Shown here: positions 1 to 9,109 of the stretch, piece after piece | Position numbering within the stretch: the first letter of the stretch is position 1 | How the letters are laid out: every line of letters begins with the position of its first letter | From: Flavobacterium sinopsychrotolerans | GTDB taxonomy: Bacteria > Bacteroidota > Bacteroidia > Flavobacteriales > Flavobacteriaceae | Direction: 5' to 3' | Assembly: GCF_900110375.1 (NCBI RefSeq) | Contig: NZ_FODN01000005.1 | Coordinates: 62,001 to 126,000, forward strand | Length of the DNA stretch: 64,000 nt | Translations under genes and position numbers: made by a program | The notes under the pieces: model-generated | The model's database searches: none | What the model was told of the DNA's origin: nothing | The model's input: only the letters and a program-made list of their open reading frames with translations

Positions 1-308
1 TTAGCTTGTTCTAAGCACAAGGGAACATCATTTTTGGTATCCACGAAAAAGTTCGTTAACCAAAGCGTAACGCAATCGATAATGGCTACTTTCCCCGAAA
101 AATCAATTTCGCTCAAGTGTTTTTCTTTTTCGATATTAATCCATCGTTCGTCACGGTCTTTTTGATGGCGATCGATTCTCTTTTGGAAATCATCATCCCA
201 TTTTCGGGCTGTAGCCACATATAGTGGTTTATCCGACAATCCTTTTGCTAAATTTTCGGCATAGCTACTCTTACCGGAGCGTTCCCCGCCAGTTATTAAA
301 TATATCAT
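1..308 (-). CDS. cobU: Adenosylcobinamide kinase / adenosylcobinamide-phosphate guanylyltransferase, C-terminus cut by window edge
   Basis: Partial gene: the start codon is the reverse complement of bases 306-308 and the reading frame runs off base 1, leaving about 102 codons. The N-terminus reads MIYLITGGERSGKSSYAE, with the P-loop GGERSGKSS of the CobU/CobP family; further on lies DCVTLWLTNFF, matching the family's conserved DxxTxWxxN segment. The enzyme phosphorylates adenosylcobinamide and transfers GMP to it in the nucleotide-loop steps of cobalamin salvage or synthesis, in the cytoplasm. A B12-type ABC importer starts less than 500 bases away on the other strand, which supports a cobalamin locus. 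The family is clear; the end of the gene is not visible. Confidence 0.9.
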   Translation of the reverse strand, partial: MIYLITGGERSGKSSYAENLAKGLSDKPLYVATARKWDDDFQKRIDRHQKDRDERWINIEKEKHLSEIDFSGKVAIIDCVTLWLTNFFVDTKNDVPLCLEQA

Positions 309-310
309 TT

Positions 311-688
311 TTATATTTTTTTAAATCCATACGGACAATGTCTACATCCGTTGGTACAACAATGTCCTCTTTTGAGATGAAACCAAGCCTTGAAAACATA
401 GTTCCCGTTTTCTAAATAATAGTCGATTCCTTCTATGAGATGAGTTGTTTTGGGTAAATCTTTAGCTTTATTATTTGTTGCAGTTTCAGAAGACAGAGTT
501 GCAACATATTTGTCAATTTTAGTGGAGCAAGCAGCTGTAAAGCAGCTGAAACAGAGACAATCTACCACTTCTGTCGGTGTAAAAATGGGCGGAAAATTTT
601 TGCACCAACATTTACTTCCTTCAGGTGTGTCCCCGCAATTAAAAGGAGTTCTGCAAGCAGAACAGTTTTTTACTTTAATGCTATTCAT
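311..688 (-). CDS. Cysteine-rich CWC-family protein with DUF5522-like C-terminus
   Basis: A 125-residue protein from the start MNSIKVKNC; the frame is open further upstream but that extension is AT-rich and unlike protein. Two cysteine blocks are visible. The N-terminal one (CSACRTPFNCG, then KCWC and CLCFSC) fits the Cys-rich CWC family. The C-terminal HLKRGHCCTNGCRHCPYGF fits DUF5522. The spacing of Cys residues suggests metal binding, probably zinc or Fe-S, but no reaction is known. The stop lies two bases from the cobU start, so the two are probably co-transcribed. The link to cobalamin metabolism is positional only. Confidence 0.8.
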   Translation of the reverse strand: MNSIKVKNCSACRTPFNCGDTPEGSKCWCKNFPPIFTPTEVVDCLCFSCFTAACSTKIDKYVATLSSETATNNKAKDLPKTTHLIEGIDYYLENGNYVFKAWFHLKRGHCCTNGCRHCPYGFKKI

Positions 689-756
689 TTTGTAAAGATA
701 GTATTTGTTCAATTTTTTACTGCTAAAAATAAACAAGAAATTTTATAAATTTGGTA

Positions 757-764
757 TACCTTTG
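757..764 (+). promoter_or_regulatory. Candidate -7 element TACCTTTG upstream of the B12 importer operon
   Basis: TACCTTTG matches the Bacteroidota -7 consensus TAnnTTTG and lies 21 bases before the ATG at 786, predicting a short leader. No clear TTG is found at the usual distance upstream, so support is partial. No cobalamin riboswitch fits in the roughly 100 bases between the divergent genes. Confidence 0.35.
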
Positions 765-785
765 TTGCTATCGAAAAATTAAATC

Positions 786-1928
786 ATGAAGTTCTCCATT
801 AGATTAATCCTTTTTATTTTGTCTTTTTCAACTTTCGTTGGATGTAAAAAAAGCGAAACCTTAAAGGTAAAAGAACCCACAAATTCAAAAAATGCAATCG
901 AATATGCCTCGGGCTTTTCTATAAATAAATATGAAGGATATTCAATAGTGACGGTTTCAAATCCTTGGCCCGAAGCCAATAAAGACTTCACGTATATATT
1001 AAAAGAAAAAAACGGTAGCATTCCTGACAGCCTAAAAAAATATAATATAATTCCAGTTCCTTTAAAATCAATTGTCGTTACCTCAACAACTATTATTCCT
1101 TTTTTGGAAATGCTGGGAGTTGAAAAATCACTGGTGGGTTTTCCTCATACCGATTATGTTTCTTCTGAAAAAACCAGGAAACTAATTGATGCCGGCACTG
1201 TTAAAAACATAGGGCAAAACGAAAAATTAAATATGGAGCAGCTCATTGAATTGGAGCCTAACTTAATCGTAACCTTTGGCATTGACAACAACAATCCTAT
1301 GATTGATAATTTACAAAAAAGTGGTCTTAAAGTACTCATTCAAGCGGACTGGATGGAACAAACTCCACTTGGCAAAGCTGAATGGATCAAGCTTTACGGT
1401 GCTTTATTTGGAAAAGAAAAAGAGGCAAAAACACTTTTTGATGGAATTGTTAAAAATTATAATGACGCGATACAATTGATTGCAACCAAAAAACCTACAG
1501 CTACAGTTTTATACGGATCAATGTATCAAGATCAATGGTATGTAGCAAAAGGAAATAGCTGGGTAGCGCAATTTATGAAGGACGCCAAAGCAAATTATTT
1601 GTGGGCAAATGTTGCAGGAACAGGAAGTCTTAGTTTGCCTTTTGAAAAAATATTAGAGAAAGCAAAAACGGCAAAATATTGGATTGCAACAGGTTCTTTC
1701 AAAAGTATTGCTGAATTTAAAAATAGCAATACGCATTACAGTCAATTTGATGCTGCAAAATCTAAAAATGTGTATACTTTTGAAAGTAAATTAGGCGCAA
1801 CGGGAGGAACCATTTATTATGAATTGGCACCAAGCAGACCAGATTTAGTATTGAAAGATTACATTAAAATCTTCCATCCGGAACTGCTTCCAAATTATAC
1901 TTTTACTTTTGCACAAAAACTAAACTAA
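786..1928 (+). CDS. Cobalamin-type ABC transporter substrate-binding lipoprotein
   Basis: A 380-residue protein beginning with a lipoprotein signal (lipobox FVGC, Cys near residue 20), followed by a periplasmic-binding domain of the BtuF/FecB type: VVTSTTIIPFLEMLGVEKSLVGF, then IGQNEKLNMEQLIELEPNLIV. It should capture a corrinoid or siderophore in the periplasm and pass it to the permease encoded next. Vitamin B12 is favoured because cobU is adjacent, but these binding proteins are hard to tell apart from haem or siderophore binders by sequence. The stop codon is followed after one base by the permease start, so this is the first gene of a three-gene operon. Confidence 0.85.
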   Translation: MKFSIRLILFILSFSTFVGCKKSETLKVKEPTNSKNAIEYASGFSINKYEGYSIVTVSNPWPEANKDFTYILKEKNGSIPDSLKKYNIIPVPLKSIVVTSTTIIPFLEMLGVEKSLVGFPHTDYVSSEKTRKLIDAGTVKNIGQNEKLNMEQLIELEPNLIVTFGIDNNNPMIDNLQKSGLKVLIQADWMEQTPLGKAEWIKLYGALFGKEKEAKTLFDGIVKNYNDAIQLIATKKPTATVLYGSMYQDQWYVAKGNSWVAQFMKDAKANYLWANVAGTGSLSLPFEKILEKAKTAKYWIATGSFKSIAEFKNSNTHYSQFDAAKSKNVYTFESKLGATGGTIYYELAPSRPDLVLKDYIKIFHPELLPNYTFTFAQKLN

Positions 1929-1929
1929 A

Positions 1930-2961
1930 TTGGCGAATCAAAAACGAAATACGATTCTATTTTTTTTACTTACCTTGGGACTTGTTCTTTTGTTTTTTGT
2001 AAACATTAGTTTTGGTTCCATAACGATACCTTTTAAAGAAATTTATACTAGTTTAACTGGTGGTCAAGCGAGTAAATCCACCTGGGAATATATCATCATC
2101 AATTATCGTTTACCCAAGGCCATTACAGCAATTCTTGTTGGAATGGGATTATCCATAAGTGGTTTGTTGATGCAAACTTTGTTTCGGAATCCATTGGCAG
2201 GACCTTATGTTTTAGGACTGAGTTCCGGTGCCAGTTTAGGTGTCGCTTTTGTAATATTAGGAGCGAGCTTACTTCCTCCTTTTTTAAGTACAATTTTGTT
2301 ATCTTCTTATGGTGTAGTTTTAGCCTCAACTATTGGAAGTTCTGTTGTATTACTTGCCGTTTTATTGGTTTCTCAAAGGCTTCGCGACACCATGGCCATC
2401 TTAATTGTAGGGCTAATGTTTGGTAGTTTCACCAGTGCAATAGTAGGTGTTCTTACGTACTTTAGCTCGGCTGAACAATTGCAAAAATTCACCTTTTGGT
2501 CCATGGGGAACTTAGGAAATTTGTCATGGTCTTCTATATTAATTCTAACCGTTTGTGTGGGGATTGGTTTGTTATTAAGTCTGTTTAGCATCAAACCGCT
2601 TAATGCGTTGCTATTGGGTGAAAATTACGCTCGCAGTTTAGGTTTGAATTTCAAAAAAACACGATTGATTATTATTTTTGCAACGAGTATTTTAGCAGGA
2701 AGCATCACGGCGTATGCAGGTCCAATTGCCTTTATAGGACTGGCAGTTCCCCATATAGCAAAATTAGTATTTCAAACCAGTAATCATTCCGTTTTGTATT
2801 GGAGTACATTACTTTTAGGCGCTTCGATTATGCTTATTTGTGATGTACTTTCAGAATTGCCCGGATTGGAAATCACTTTGCCAATCAATGCTGTGACTTC
2901 GATAATTGGTGCTCCTGTGGTCATTTGGTTATTGGTTAGAAAACGAAAAATGATTGCCTAA
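1930..2961 (+). CDS. FecCD/BtuC-family ABC transporter permease
   Basis: A 343-residue, strongly hydrophobic protein of the FecCD family, with about ten membrane segments. Family landmarks are RLPKAITAILVGMGLSISG near residue 53, NPLAGPYVLGLSSGA, and ITAYAGPIAFIGLAVPHIA in the C-terminal half, the loop that contacts the ATPase. The start appears to be TTG at 1930, one base after the upstream stop; the next in-frame Met lies inside the conserved region, too late to be the start. It forms the inner-membrane channel of the importer, taking its substrate from the lipoprotein encoded upstream. Confidence 0.88.
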   Translation: MANQKRNTILFFLLTLGLVLLFFVNISFGSITIPFKEIYTSLTGGQASKSTWEYIIINYRLPKAITAILVGMGLSISGLLMQTLFRNPLAGPYVLGLSSGASLGVAFVILGASLLPPFLSTILLSSYGVVLASTIGSSVVLLAVLLVSQRLRDTMAILIVGLMFGSFTSAIVGVLTYFSSAEQLQKFTFWSMGNLGNLSWSSILILTVCVGIGLLLSLFSIKPLNALLLGENYARSLGLNFKKTRLIIIFATSILAGSITAYAGPIAFIGLAVPHIAKLVFQTSNHSVLYWSTLLLGASIMLICDVLSELPGLEITLPINAVTSIIGAPVVIWLLVRKRKMIA

Positions 2962-3743
2962 TGGAAAATAAAATTATCTTACAAGCGTCTCAAATCACCA
3001 TAGGTTATTCTCATAAAAAAGAAGAAATCGTAGTGGCTTCGGATATCTCTATTTCTTTAAAAAAAGGAAAACTGATTGCTTTAATTGGTGCGAATGGCAT
3101 TGGAAAATCAACGCTTTTAAAAACGATAACTGGAATCCAAAAACCGCTTTTAGGTGCCGTTTTCTTGAATGAAAAGAAAATTACTGATTACGAACCTTTG
3201 GACTTGGCACAAAACCTAAGCATCGTTTTAACCGAAAAATTACCTCCCAGTAATTTAACTGTTTTTGAACTCATTGCTTTAGGAAGACTGCCCTATACGA
3301 ATTGGATGGGAACATTATCTGATATTGATATTGTCAAAGTGAATGAAGCTATGGTCTTAACTCAAATCAGTCATTTAGCCACCAAAAAACATTATGAAAT
3401 TAGTGACGGGCAATTGCAAAAAGTCTTGATTGCACGAGCTTTGGCACAAGATACTCCATTAATAATTTTGGATGAACCTACTACCCATTTGGATTTATTA
3501 CATAAGGTGGCTTTGTTCAAACTTTTGAAAAAGCTCACTCATGAAACTGGAAAATGTATTTTATTTTCTACTCATGATATTGATATGGCGATACAATTGA
3601 GTGACGAAATGATTATTATGACTCCTGAAACTGTGCTTCAAGACGAGCCTTGCAATTTTATTTCAAAAGGAAGTTTCAATACCTTATTCAAAGATGAACA
3701 TATTATTTTTGATGCTGATAAAGGAAAATTCATGATTGTTTAG
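2961..3743 (+). CDS. ABC transporter ATPase, BtuD/FecE type
   Basis: A 260-residue ATPase whose ATG shares one base with the permease stop (TAATG), indicating translational coupling. Walker A is GANGIGKST, Walker B LIILDEPTTHLD, and the switch region is STHD. The signature motif reads ISDGQ rather than LSGGQ, a departure worth noting, but the rest of the fold is intact and other FecE/BtuD-type ATPases also vary here. It should power uptake through the permease encoded upstream. There is no sign of further operon members, because the next gene is convergent. Confidence 0.88.
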   Translation: MENKIILQASQITIGYSHKKEEIVVASDISISLKKGKLIALIGANGIGKSTLLKTITGIQKPLLGAVFLNEKKITDYEPLDLAQNLSIVLTEKLPPSNLTVFELIALGRLPYTNWMGTLSDIDIVKVNEAMVLTQISHLATKKHYEISDGQLQKVLIARALAQDTPLIILDEPTTHLDLLHKVALFKLLKKLTHETGKCILFSTHDIDMAIQLSDEMIIMTPETVLQDEPCNFISKGSFNTLFKDEHIIFDADKGKFMIV

Positions 3744-3776
3744 TTCCAACATTTCACTATTCAGTCCAAAATCACA

Positions 3777-5387
3777 CTATCCAATTCCTTTAAATAAATT
3801 TATACTCACTGTTGCAATAGGAGAATCCGGGAATCTCCTGAAAAAATTAGTATCCGGATACAATCCTGCTTCAGCAGCGATTTTGTGCAAAACAGAAATT
3901 TCCACGATGTATTGATCCGAAAAACCATGCGTGGCATCATAAGCCGTAGCAGCCGTTTTTCCTAAATTAGCAGCGGTAAAATTTGGAGCAATAGTATGCA
4001 ATTCAATCATTAACAATCCAAATTTCCGAACGTACGGCGACCATTTATTCAAATGTTCCAATAGATTATCTTCTACAAGACCATTACTGATTCGCTCTCC
4101 CCTATGCGCAAATGCGCCCGTTGAATGACTTACTCTGTCTTTGGTAACATGTTTTGGCATTTCCCAAATTCGGTTATGATCCAAGAAGGTTCTCACATTG
4201 AGTAAATCTTTCAAATCAATGTTATAATTTTCCAATAAGTCATTGGCTAACAAATTAGGCTGCCCAATATCGCCCCAAATTACTTTGGCCCAAATATCGG
4301 CTTTGATTAAATTGGCTCGGGTTACTTTCAAGGCCACCTGATTATAATCAGCACCAACCAAGAATAAAGGATAATCGTCCAGCATTTTTCCGCGAAGCGT
4401 TTGTCTTTCGATTACGTTATAAATATGTTCTATAAATGCTCCATTGCCACAACCCATATCGAGAATTCCTTTCGGCTGGTCTTCTATTGGTAAATTGAAT
4501 AATTTGATGATAATTTCATCTACGACTTTAAAATAAGTATCGTGAGCACCTGCGCTTCCCCAAACATTCATTTCCCGGTCTACATGAATTTCATCTTCAT
4601 CTTCGGCAATCGTACGGAGTATATTTGGGTTACCAAAAATCAAATCCTCTATTTTACTGAAAGTAGGCAAATAGGAAACTGTAACTCCATAAGCAGAGGC
4701 TCTTTTAGCAAAAAATAACCCCATTTCCGTAAACTGATAGTTGCCTTTTTTTTGGGTAAACCAACCTAAATCAGTAAAGAAATCGAGAATGATTTTGAAA
4801 TTTTCGGGAGATTTATGAAATTCTTCAGGGCGGAAAGAAATCTCCATAAAATACTTATGAAACATACCGCTCATACCCAATCGCACTAATATTGGTCCAA
4901 CCAAACAACCTTCAATATGCGTTAAAATCTGATGCTGAATTTCATTGGTCAGTGGATCATTCGAAAATGAAATTTCATATTTTTTTTTATATAAATCGAA
5001 AATTAAACCCAATCGAGCGAATGGGATATCGTCTAATAATCGTGTGCGAAATTGCATCGTGAAATGTAGTAAATCAAGCACATCTTCATACAAATAGAAC
5101 ATCGAAAAAGCAATCGCGCTTTTGTTGTTTATGCTGAATTTAATTTGGTCTGTAGAGGTGTTTATGTGATAATCCAAGAATCCTTGGGAACACAAAACAC
5201 GTAAACCCACATTGAGATAGCCTTCATTGGCTTTAAACTGATCCGAAAGTTCTGTAAGTTTGACTTCTTTTTTGTCAAGAATATAGGACAGCACTCCTTT
5301 TTCATGCAAAACATACGCTACAGGTGCGGTAACCAAACCATCCAAATGTTTAAAAATGGTGCTTCTAAGAGTAATTTTATCAATCAT
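3777..5387 (-). CDS. Large class I SAM-dependent methyltransferase, possibly AprA-related
   Basis: A 536-residue protein with an N-terminal winged-helix-like region (residues about 1-80, resembling O-methyltransferase dimerisation domains), a long helical middle, and a Rossmann methyltransferase domain with motif I ILDMGCGNGAFIE near residue 305. Downstream is LNVRTFLDHNRIWEMP, which recalls methyltransferase domains of polyketide enzymes such as AprA; that resemblance is from memory and tentative. The C-terminus carries LLMIELHTI and TAYDATHGFSDQYIVE. There is no polyketide or lipid gene nearby, so the substrate is unknown. It stands alone between convergent and divergent neighbours. Confidence 0.7.
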   Translation of the reverse strand: MIDKITLRSTIFKHLDGLVTAPVAYVLHEKGVLSYILDKKEVKLTELSDQFKANEGYLNVGLRVLCSQGFLDYHINTSTDQIKFSINNKSAIAFSMFYLYEDVLDLLHFTMQFRTRLLDDIPFARLGLIFDLYKKKYEISFSNDPLTNEIQHQILTHIEGCLVGPILVRLGMSGMFHKYFMEISFRPEEFHKSPENFKIILDFFTDLGWFTQKKGNYQFTEMGLFFAKRASAYGVTVSYLPTFSKIEDLIFGNPNILRTIAEDEDEIHVDREMNVWGSAGAHDTYFKVVDEIIIKLFNLPIEDQPKGILDMGCGNGAFIEHIYNVIERQTLRGKMLDDYPLFLVGADYNQVALKVTRANLIKADIWAKVIWGDIGQPNLLANDLLENYNIDLKDLLNVRTFLDHNRIWEMPKHVTKDRVSHSTGAFAHRGERISNGLVEDNLLEHLNKWSPYVRKFGLLMIELHTIAPNFTAANLGKTAATAYDATHGFSDQYIVEISVLHKIAAEAGLYPDTNFFRRFPDSPIATVSINLFKGIG

Positions 5388-5480
5388 AAAAAGTACGTTT
5401 TAAAGGAGAAAAAAACACAATTCAATCAAGAATGATCTACTCAAATATATGAAATTTCAACCACAAAATTACGTTACTTT

Positions 5481-5957
5481 TTACAAGTCCAAATTTACAA
5501 CTTCCCTTTTACTAGTGATTTGTCTCTTTGCTTCGCCAATGACAAACGCAACCGAATTTGCAATATTAAAACTTCTAATTAGAGGTGACATAGGAATTGT
5601 CAGATGGTTGGGGAATTCATTTAAAACAGCTTCGCTCAAACCCTTACTTTCTTTCCCAAAAACCAACCAGTCACCATCCTGAAAATCATTCTCTAAATAT
5701 GATTTTTCGGCATGGGAACTCATCAGGAAAACTCGGGATAAATCCGGAATTTGTGCTTTCCATTCGGCTACATTTTGATATTCCGTAACATCAAGATGTA
5801 CCCAATAATCCAAACCGGAACGTTTTAGGTTTTTATCATTAATGACAAATCCAAAAGGATGAATTAAGTGCAAACGACTTTCGGTGCCTACACATAATCG
5901 GCCTATATTTCCGGTATTATTTGGTATTTCCGGTTCTACTAAAACGATGTTTAACAT
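5481..5957 (-). CDS. trmL: tRNA (cytidine/uridine-34-2'-O)-methyltransferase TrmL
   Basis: A 158-residue SPOUT methyltransferase, the typical length of TrmL. Family motifs are MLNIVLVEPEIPNNTGNIGR at the N-terminus, LIHPFGF, LVFGKESKGL, and the C-terminal knot segment IPMSPLIRSFNIANSVA. It 2'-O-methylates the wobble nucleotide of certain leucine tRNAs in the cytoplasm. The pseudouridine synthase gene lies 24 bases upstream on the same strand, so the two RNA-modification genes may be co-transcribed. Confidence 0.92.
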   Translation of the reverse strand: MLNIVLVEPEIPNNTGNIGRLCVGTESRLHLIHPFGFVINDKNLKRSGLDYWVHLDVTEYQNVAEWKAQIPDLSRVFLMSSHAEKSYLENDFQDGDWLVFGKESKGLSEAVLNEFPNHLTIPMSPLIRSFNIANSVAFVIGEAKRQITSKREVVNLDL

Positions 5958-5981
5958 TGTAATTATTGTTATTTTTTATTG

Positions 5982-6566
5982 TTATTTTTCATTCGAATAG
6001 ACTGCAAAATCAGACACTTCCAAAACTTCTCCTGCCTGCAAATCATTGAGATGTACGTTTCCTATTCGAACACGAACCAAGCGTAACGTTGGAAAACCAA
6101 CAGCGGCAGTCATTTTTCGGACTTGGCGAAACTTCCCTTCATTCACCGTTATCGAAGCCCAAGATGTCGGACCGTGGCGTTCATCCCGTATTTTTTTTCC
6201 TCTGGCTCCAAAAGCAGGAATCTCATGTATCAAAGATGCTTTGCAGGGTTTGGTAATATACTTGGTTCCATTAAAACCAATTTCTACCCCTTTTTGCAAT
6301 TCATCAATAGCGTCTTGATTAATAATCCCGTCGACTTGAACATAATATTCTTTGTCTACTTTTTTGCTTCGAATGATTTCGCTCATCATTCCGTCCGTGG
6401 TCAATAACAACAATCCTTCTGAATCTTCATCAAGACGACCTATTGCCATTGTTCCTTTGGGAAAATCATGCAATTCACCCAACAGTTTCTTTTTTCTTTT
6501 TAATTCGTAAATAAACTGACTCAGATACCCGTAAGGCTTATGAATGATGAAATGAGAATGAGACAT
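5982..6566 (-). CDS. 23S rRNA pseudouridine synthase, RluE/RsuA family
   Basis: A 194-residue synthase lacking the S4 domain of RsuA. The catalytic motif is GRLDEDSEGLLLLT (Asp near residue 46), preceded by FIIHKPYGYLSQF and followed by KEYYVQVDG and EGKFRQVRKM, all RsuA/RluE-family features. Length and organisation fit RluE, which isomerises U2457 of 23S rRNA in E. coli; the exact target here is inferred. It probably shares a transcript with trmL. Confidence 0.88.
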   Translation of the reverse strand: MSHSHFIIHKPYGYLSQFIYELKRKKKLLGELHDFPKGTMAIGRLDEDSEGLLLLTTDGMMSEIIRSKKVDKEYYVQVDGIINQDAIDELQKGVEIGFNGTKYITKPCKASLIHEIPAFGARGKKIRDERHGPTSWASITVNEGKFRQVRKMTAAVGFPTLRLVRVRIGNVHLNDLQAGEVLEVSDFAVYSNEK

Positions 6567-6737
6567 TTTAGTGTATTAGTTGTGCGTGCAAAGATAGTTT
6601 TGTTTTCGCTGGATTTAAAATAGTGTTGCCCTACATTTATTGGTGTAAACCAAAAGCTATGTTAAATGATTGAATTACTTCAAATTAATGACGTAACATT
6701 ATGGAAGTTAAGCGAATTAACTTTAAAATTAAAGAGT

Positions 6738-7103
6738 ATGGAAAGCAATGATTTAGGTTCAAAAAAAACAAATAATAAGCAAAATATAAACGAAGGATTT
6801 AGCGGTAAGAATCTAGCCCAAAATACGAATCCTGAAGTATCGCATTTGAAATCAGAAATAGAAACTGATGCACATGGAGACCAAAAAATTGTCCAAAGAG
6901 CACGAAATATAGAAGGAACTTTAGAACAAAATGAGGACACTACTCCTGTTAATTTAAGTTCTGATATTGCTAATGTTTCTGAAGAACAAGCTAAAAAAAT
7001 GGTAGAAAATAAAGATCATAACTCAGACATCATTCCAAACCGATATCCTAATGAGCATCCTGATAATAAGGAAGACAGAGGAAATATTAAACTGGATGAA
7101 TAA
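6738..7103 (+). CDS. Small hydrophilic protein of unknown function
   Basis: I choose the ATG at 6738, giving 121 residues from MESNDLGSKKTNNKQ. The frame is open from 6666, but the extra residues (MIELLQIN...) are less like the rest. The protein is highly polar, rich in Asn, Glu, Asp and Lys, without cysteines, membrane segments or a signal, and looks intrinsically disordered. It ends RYPNEHPDNKEDRGNIKLDE. No known domain is recognised. It is followed directly by a strong terminator, so it appears to be a single-gene unit. Confidence 0.6.
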   Translation: MESNDLGSKKTNNKQNINEGFSGKNLAQNTNPEVSHLKSEIETDAHGDQKIVQRARNIEGTLEQNEDTTPVNLSSDIANVSEEQAKKMVENKDHNSDIIPNRYPNEHPDNKEDRGNIKLDE

Positions 7104-7118
7104 CAATTGATTTTGTTT

Positions 7119-7157
7119 AAAAAGGCCAATACGAGTTAGATTCGTATTGGCCTTTTT
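7119..7157 (+). terminator. Rho-independent terminator after the small hydrophilic gene
   Basis: A perfect 16-base inverted repeat (arms 7119-7134 and 7142-7157, loop 7135-7141) with GGCC near the middle of the stem and ending in a T run, 16 bases after the stop at 7103. The A run on the left arm could also make it work for transcripts from the right. Confidence 0.88.
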
Positions 7158-7367
7158 ATTTTTAAATCTAAATTACTGCCTCCTTATTTTTCCAATCCCA
7201 ATCAATAAAGTTCCAAAAAAAAGAAAAGCCAACAACATAAAAAACTTTTAGGCAAGAACTCATTTTTTTAAATTTTAGAACTGTAAAAACTTCCGTTACT
7301 ATTTTACTTTCTAAAAGGAAACCAGGAAACTTTTGTTTATTTTTACAAACTTACAAAAAGAAATTCT

Positions 7368-8738
7368 ATGTCAAATATGCTTCCGTTTTTATTGATTTTC
7401 ATCGTTGCGCTCGCCATTGGTATTTTCATCGGTAAAATCATTTTCTCTGCCCGATTCCAATCCGAAAAAATCAGTTTAGAAGAGAAATTAATCGCTTTAA
7501 ATTCTCAATTCAATCAACTGAAAGAGCAGATTATAGCTGACAAAACTACTTTCGAAAAGCAATTAGAAAACACCAACGCTGAGAAAGAAAGCATTCGAAG
7601 TGAGAAAGACAGCTTAGCGATCCAACTTTCAAAAAAGGAAGTTGATTTTGAGAATCTTTGGGAACGAAACAAAGAACAGAAAGAAGAAGTCGAGAAATTA
7701 CAGGAAAAATTCACCAAGGAATTTGAGAATCTCGCCAACAAAATATTAGACGAAAAATCCAATAAATTCACAGAGCAGAACAAGGAAAATATGAAAAATA
7801 TCTTGACCCCTTTACAAGATAAAATTCAATTGTTCGAAAAGAAAGTCGAAGATACCCATAAAGAAAGCATTGATTATCATGCGGCTTTGCGCCAACAAAT
7901 TCTTGGCTTGCGAGAAATGAATATACAGATGAGCAAAGAAACCATCAACCTGACCAAGGCTTTGAAAGGCGACAGCAAGATGCAGGGAAATTGGGGAGAA
8001 CTAGTTTTGGAACGCGTTCTTGAAAAATCAGGATTAGAAAAAGGCCGTGAATATGAAGTACAACAAGCCTTTACTACAGAAGATGGAAACCGTGTTTTTC
8101 CGGACGTTGTCATCAATCTGCCTGATGGCAAAAAGATGATTGTCGATTCAAAAGTTTCTTTGACCGCTTATGAAAAATACATCAATGAGGAAGATGATAT
8201 TTTAAAAATAAGTTATTTAAAAGAGCACGTTACTTCCATCAAACGCCACGTAGAACAATTGGGAAATAAAAATTACCACGATTTATACCAAATAGAAAGT
8301 CCGGATTTTGTCTTATTATTTATCCCGATTGAACCCGCTTTTGCCATGGCGCTGAATGAAGATACCAGTTTGTACAACAAGGCATTCGAGAAAAATATTG
8401 TCATTGTTACGCCTGCCACTTTATTAGCTACTTTGCGAACGATTGACAGCATGTGGACCAATCAGAAACAACAAGAAAACGCACTCGAAATTGCGCGACA
8501 AGCGGGCGCTTTGTATGATAAATTTGAAGGTTTTGTAGCAGATTTAATCAAAATTGGAAAAAAAATAGACGAGAGTAAAATAGAATACAGCGGAGCGATG
8601 AATAAACTCGTAGAAGGAAAAGGAAACCTAATTGTGAGTGTCGAAAAATTAAAAAAAATGGGAGCTAAAGCAAAAAAAGCGCTTCCAGAAAGCATATTAA
8701 ACAGAGCCGAAAAAGACGAAAATCAATTATTAAATTAA
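7368..8738 (+). CDS. rmuC: DNA recombination protein RmuC
   Basis: A 456-residue protein with an N-terminal membrane anchor (residues about 5-25), a long coiled coil (about 30-190), then the RmuC nuclease-like domain: MQGNWGELVLERVLEKSGL, PDVVINLPDGKKMIVDSKVSL, and FVLLFIPIEPAF. In E. coli RmuC limits inversions at short inverted repeats. The length is close to the family norm. The next gene starts six bases after the stop, so rmuC heads an operon with the small anchored protein and the thioesterase. Confidence 0.92.
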   Translation: MSNMLPFLLIFIVALAIGIFIGKIIFSARFQSEKISLEEKLIALNSQFNQLKEQIIADKTTFEKQLENTNAEKESIRSEKDSLAIQLSKKEVDFENLWERNKEQKEEVEKLQEKFTKEFENLANKILDEKSNKFTEQNKENMKNILTPLQDKIQLFEKKVEDTHKESIDYHAALRQQILGLREMNIQMSKETINLTKALKGDSKMQGNWGELVLERVLEKSGLEKGREYEVQQAFTTEDGNRVFPDVVINLPDGKKMIVDSKVSLTAYEKYINEEDDILKISYLKEHVTSIKRHVEQLGNKNYHDLYQIESPDFVLLFIPIEPAFAMALNEDTSLYNKAFEKNIVIVTPATLLATLRTIDSMWTNQKQQENALEIARQAGALYDKFEGFVADLIKIGKKIDESKIEYSGAMNKLVEGKGNLIVSVEKLKKMGAKAKKALPESILNRAEKDENQLLN

Positions 8739-8743
8739 ACAAA

Positions 8744-9109
8744 ATGAGAAAATTTTTAATGGTTATTACAGCGATATTGGTGTTATCTATTGTAGGTTAT
8801 TTTACTTTTTTATACAATGCCACCTACAGCGAAGGAGTACGTTCCGGCGAATTAATAAAGGTGAGCAATAAAGGTGTCGCTTTCAAAACGTGGGAAGGTG
8901 AAATAAGCCAGGGGATTTCCGGCGCACAAATATTTTCTTTTTCAGTATTGGACAGTGAGGAAAAAGTGATTGCTGACTTACAAGAATTTGAAGGGCAATA
9001 CGTGCAGGTAAATTATGTGGAACGTTACCGTACCTTTCCTTGGTGGGGCGATACTCGTTATTTTATTACAGAAGTTAAGAAAGTAAATTCTCCCTTTAAA
9101 ATAAAATAG
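8744..9109 (+). CDS. Small membrane-anchored protein of unknown function
   Basis: A 121-residue protein with one N-terminal hydrophobic segment (residues about 4-24, a signal anchor or uncleaved signal), then a soluble region beginning YSEGVRSGELIKVSNKGVAFKTWEGEISQG. Relatives in Flavobacteriaceae are, as I recall, sometimes labelled 6-phosphogluconate dehydrogenase, but nothing here resembles that enzyme: there is no Rossmann motif and the protein is far too short. The beta-rich sequence suggests an OB-like or SH3-like fold in the periplasm. It lies in an operon between rmuC and the thioesterase, and the downstream ATG abuts its TAG. Confidence 0.72.
   Translation: MRKFLMVITAILVLSIVGYFTFLYNATYSEGVRSGELIKVSNKGVAFKTWEGEISQGISGAQIFSFSVLDSEEKVIADLQEFEGQYVQVNYVERYRTFPWWGDTRYFITEVKKVNSPFKIK

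Noticed and set aside
689..785. Cobalamin riboswitch ahead of the importer operon
   Set aside because: The divergent gap is under 100 bases and lacks a B12-box-like sequence; too short for the roughly 200-base element.
5449..5682. Frame on the + strand with a signal-like hydrophobic stretch
   Set aside because: Nearly all of it is antisense to trmL, whose motifs are complete; the apparent signal peptide is the reverse of coding sequence.
8744..9109. 6-phosphogluconate dehydrogenase label seen on homologues
   Set aside because: No NADP-binding motif, 121 residues only, with a membrane anchor; the label appears to be a propagated error.
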